Shown piece after piece: positions 44,989-47,420 of a stretch of 47,420 bases of DNA (the first letter of the stretch is position 1; each line of letters opens with the position of its first letter). The position numbers were made by a program, and so were the translations under genes. This DNA comes from Autumnicola lenta. Lineage in GTDB: Bacteria > Bacteroidota > Bacteroidia > Flavobacteriales > Flavobacteriaceae. The DNA lies in the NCBI RefSeq assembly GCF_031846515.1, contig NZ_JAVRHO010000026.1, positions 1-47,420 on the forward strand, written 5' to 3'. The notes beneath the pieces are model-generated. The model was not told where the DNA came from. It made no database searches and saw only the letters and a program-made list of their open reading frames with translations.

Positions 44989-47052
44989 ATGCAAGTAAAG
45001 ATCTGGTACTCCTTACTGTTTTTATTTTTAACCTGTTCCATAGCTCAAGCACAAAATGCAGAAGCTTTTTTACGGGATGACACGCTTACTCTTCAAAACG
45101 ACAAAATCGCATTATCATATCTCTGGAACGGAGGAGCGTTGAAAGCTGTTCAGCTTTTGGAAAAAGGCACTGGAAACTCTTTCCATTTTTCCACTGATCA
45201 GCCAGGTTTTCTTATAGACGAGAATGTAGAGCAACCAATATCGGCTAATCTCAAAGTTGAAGAAAATGCTGCCTCTGCAAATATTCCCGCACATACCAGC
45301 GCAACGGTAGAAACAAATTTTAAAAATTGGAAACTCCGCCAGATATTCAGGATTTTTCCAGAGACCCCTGCTGTTGCAGTTGAATTGTATTACCGCGGCC
45401 GGGTCTCCTGGCAAAAGAAACACAGTAAAATAGTAAATCCGGATGGTGTAGAGGTAGAGGTGGAAACTTCAGAAACTGTAAGTGAGGCAGGCAGAATAGG
45501 ATTTCTGGGGATTCAGGGAAATCATTGGAGTATAAAGGCGGTGGAGTTTAACGATGCTACAGACGATAATAACAATTTAGTGCATGAAAAATCTCTGATT
45601 ATTTACACAAAGCCGATTAAATTGTCCGGCAATGTTTTTATTGCAGAGGAATTGCCATCTGGAAACCGGTTCTTTATCTTAAAGGAAGCTCCACTGGACA
45701 AAATGCAACTCGCATATCCGGGACATGACATCACGGTACAAGCAGGAAAACTGGCAATTCACGGCATAGGCCTGGAACCGGAAGATATAAACAACGAAGG
45801 TTGGACCAGGGGCTATGGCTATGTAATAGGCGCTGGCGGAAACTCTGCTCTAAAAACCCTCACAGCCATAAAAACCTACTTAAAAGCTAAAAGTCCGTTT
45901 AATCAGGATCAGGGAAAAATGATCATGGCCAATACCTGGGGCGACAGGAGCCGCGATGAGCGAATGAATGAGAAGTTTGTTCTTCAGGAATTAGAAGCAG
46001 GGGCAAAACTGGGGATAACTCATTTTCAATTGGATGATGGTTGGCAAACCGGCCTTTCAAAGAACTCCGGAAGTGAGAAAGGAAAACTATGGAGGCTATG
46101 GGACAAAGAAAGTTGGAAACCGCATCCCACGCGCTTCCCCAACGGGCTGGAGCCTGTTGTACAGAAAGCAAGATCTTTAGAAATTGAACCGGCCTTATGG
46201 TTTCATCCCAGCAGCGGGAGCAGCTTTAAAAATTGGCGCCAGGATGCAGAAATCCTCATCGATTTGTACCGCAGGTACGATATCAAATACTTTAAAATGG
46301 ATGGTATTGAAATCCAGGACAAAGAAGCAGATAGGAACCTCAGGTTTTTACTGGATTCTGTTAAAGTTGCAAGCGGTGGAGAAGTTTTCTTTAACCTTGA
46401 TGCCACGGCAGGTAGAAGGACAGGCTTTTTTTATATGAACGAATACGGAAATATTTTTCTTGAAAACAGGTACACAGATTGGGGAAACTACTATCCTACC
46501 AGAACACTACGCAACCTTTGGATGCTTTCCAAATATATACCTCCCAAAAACCTTCAGATAGAGTTTTTAAACAAATGGAGAAATAGTGATAAATATGCAG
46601 AAAATGACTCTTTGGCTCCAATAAATTATGACTTTGAATATCTCTTTGCTACAAGTATGATGAGCCAGCCCCTTGCCTGGATGGAATTATCTTCACTGCC
46701 AGAAGAAGCTTTTAGCGTTGCCCCTGTCGTGAAAAAGTATAAAATTGTTATGAACGACATACATGCGGGCACAATACTTCCAATAGGCAATATGCCAACA
46801 GGTTTTACCTGGACAGGTTTTCAGTCTATACAAGAAAAGACAGGTTATTTCCTGATTTTTAGAGAAAATAATGCGGAAAATAATTTTAAAATGGAAACCT
46901 GGTTAGAAGGAAGTAAAACGGTAAGGATATCTCCACTTTTACATCCGGGAGAAACTTTTGAGACAACTACAGGGGCAAACGGAATGCTGGAATTTACTGT
47001 AGCAGAGCCCAATAGCTATAGTCTGCTTAGTTATAAAATAATAGAAAATTAA
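44989..47052 (+). CDS. GH36/clan-D-like alpha-galactosidase, exported
   Basis: 687-residue exported enzyme resembling alpha-galactosidases of clan GH-D. The start is the ATG at 44989, giving a signal peptide MQVKIWYSLLFLFLTCSIAQAQ; an upstream TTG frame from 44884 adds 35 non-signal-like residues. An N-terminal beta-supersandwich (about 25-300) is followed by a barrel with NTWGDRSRDERMNE, THFQLDDGWQTGL (Asp 349/350), IEPALWFHPSSG and YDIKYFKMDGIEIQ, where Asp about 438 is the likely nucleophile. FLENRYTDWGNYYPTRTLRNLW may contribute the acid/base. It is divergently transcribed from the clan-A glycosidase gene and presumably removes alpha-galactosyl side groups; specificity is inferred from the family only. 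Confidence 0.8.
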   Translation: MQVKIWYSLLFLFLTCSIAQAQNAEAFLRDDTLTLQNDKIALSYLWNGGALKAVQLLEKGTGNSFHFSTDQPGFLIDENVEQPISANLKVEENAASANIPAHTSATVETNFKNWKLRQIFRIFPETPAVAVELYYRGRVSWQKKHSKIVNPDGVEVEVETSETVSEAGRIGFLGIQGNHWSIKAVEFNDATDDNNNLVHEKSLIIYTKPIKLSGNVFIAEELPSGNRFFILKEAPLDKMQLAYPGHDITVQAGKLAIHGIGLEPEDINNEGWTRGYGYVIGAGGNSALKTLTAIKTYLKAKSPFNQDQGKMIMANTWGDRSRDERMNEKFVLQELEAGAKLGITHFQLDDGWQTGLSKNSGSEKGKLWRLWDKESWKPHPTRFPNGLEPVVQKARSLEIEPALWFHPSSGSSFKNWRQDAEILIDLYRRYDIKYFKMDGIEIQDKEADRNLRFLLDSVKVASGGEVFFNLDATAGRRTGFFYMNEYGNIFLENRYTDWGNYYPTRTLRNLWMLSKYIPPKNLQIEFLNKWRNSDKYAENDSLAPINYDFEYLFATSMMSQPLAWMELSSLPEEAFSVAPVVKKYKIVMNDIHAGTILPIGNMPTGFTWTGFQSIQEKTGYFLIFRENNAENNFKMETWLEGSKTVRISPLLHPGETFETTTGANGMLEFTVAEPNSYSLLSYKIIEN

Positions 47053-47116
47053 TACCTTTTCAGGTTCTGAGACTATAGATCTCAAGCTTTTTGTACCAGC
47101 CCACACCGTAACCCTT

Positions 47117-47420
47117 GTAAAACAAAATTTCAGCATTAAGAACCTGGAACATCTTAGTGGTATTAAAGCTCACACCATCAGGATTTGGGAAAAACGTTAT
47201 AATATTTTTACTCCAGATCGCACTTCAACTAACATATGAACCTACGATAGCTCCTGCCTTCAAAAGATTCTGAACATTGCTTTCCTTAATGAGCATGGAT
47301 ACAAAATTTCCAGAATTTCAAAGCTTTCCGAAGAAGAAATTGGGAAAATGGTTAAGCGATTACTGCTTCTTCCAGTGTCGAAAACAGAACGGTTAACGCC
47401 TTTAAGATGGCGATGATTGA
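47117..47420 (+). pseudogene. Broken MerR-family transcription regulator gene (runs off the edge)
   Basis: The plus strand encodes an unmistakable MerR winged-helix start, NFSIKNLEHLSGIKAHTIR then IWEKRYNIFTPDRTSTNI, but an in-frame TGA stands at 47237-47239 where relatives usually have Arg (TNI-R-TYD). Translation resumes in the same frame as TYDSSCLQKILNIAFLNEHG, YKISRISKLSEEEIGKMV. Near 47354 the frame shifts: the family-like continuation AITASSSVENRTVNAFKMAM is one frame over. No in-frame ATG precedes the HTH. Two independent lesions make a pseudogene very likely. Such proteins usually carry a C-terminal B12-binding or effector domain, which would lie beyond the window. Confidence 0.82.

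Noticed and set aside
1..47420. Ulvan-utilisation locus, CRISPR array, insertion sequence, tRNA or rRNA genes
   Set aside because: No sulfatase or recognised ulvan lyase is present, and I saw no regularly spaced repeats, transposase genes or RNA-gene signatures.

Overview
The window looks like a chromosomal segment of a Bacteroidota bacterium, most likely a marine or environmental Flavobacteriaceae member. Supporting signs are moderately low GC, a SusC/SusD pair, many Sec-, Tat- and lipoprotein-exported carbohydrate enzymes, promoter -7 elements of the Bacteroidota type (TAnnTTTG), and almost no Shine-Dalgarno dependence. It is a large polysaccharide utilisation locus (PUL) joined to a complete L-rhamnose catabolic operon.

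Layout. (1) 129-10921, minus strand: GH78 rhamnosidase, ChbG/YdjC-like deacetylase, a decayed DUF1080 relic, Tat-exported Gfo/Idh/MocA oxidoreductase, GH92, a second Tat-exported Gfo/Idh/MocA oxidoreductase and a double-DUF1080 lipoprotein. (2) 11182-12879, minus: FAD-dependent oxidoreductase. (3) 13025-17862, minus: susC-susD with a terminator. (4) 18333-25516, minus: GH78-like, GH88, GH78-like, nucleoside-hydrolase-like lipoprotein. (5) 25861-26907, minus: GntR-type regulator with a sugar-binding-protein-like effector domain. (6) 27084-37608, plus: rhamnulose-1-phosphate aldolase/dehydrogenase fusion, rhamnose isomerase, rhamnulokinase, lutABC, an NCS1-like permease and a DASS/SLC13 transporter. 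(7) 37791-42134, minus: sialate-O-acetylesterase-like enzyme, heparinase II/III-like lyase, alpha/beta esterase. (8) Divergent pair: a clan-A-like glycosidase (minus) and a GH36-like alpha-galactosidase (plus). (9) Right edge: a broken MerR-family regulator gene.

How it fits together (inference from families): SusCD imports oligosaccharides. The esterases, lyase, GH88, GH36-like, clan-A and GH78 enzymes trim an acetylated, uronate-, galactose- and rhamnose-containing glycan; no sulfatase is present. The Gfo/Idh/MocA plus DUF1080 set suggests an additional oxidative (3-keto-glycoside) cleavage branch. Released L-rhamnose becomes rhamnulose, rhamnulose-1-P, then DHAP plus L-lactaldehyde, which is oxidised to L-lactate and by LutABC to pyruvate.

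The most notable observation is a shared 18-bp element, a tandem decamer around ATCCTGTAnn, found at six sites. In five of them it lies exactly 22 nt upstream of a Bacteroidota -7 box (susC, GH78-GH88 operon, rha-lut operon, esterase-lyase operon, clan-A glycosidase gene), always in the same orientation relative to the gene. This defines a putative regulon that unites the depolymerising and catabolic parts.
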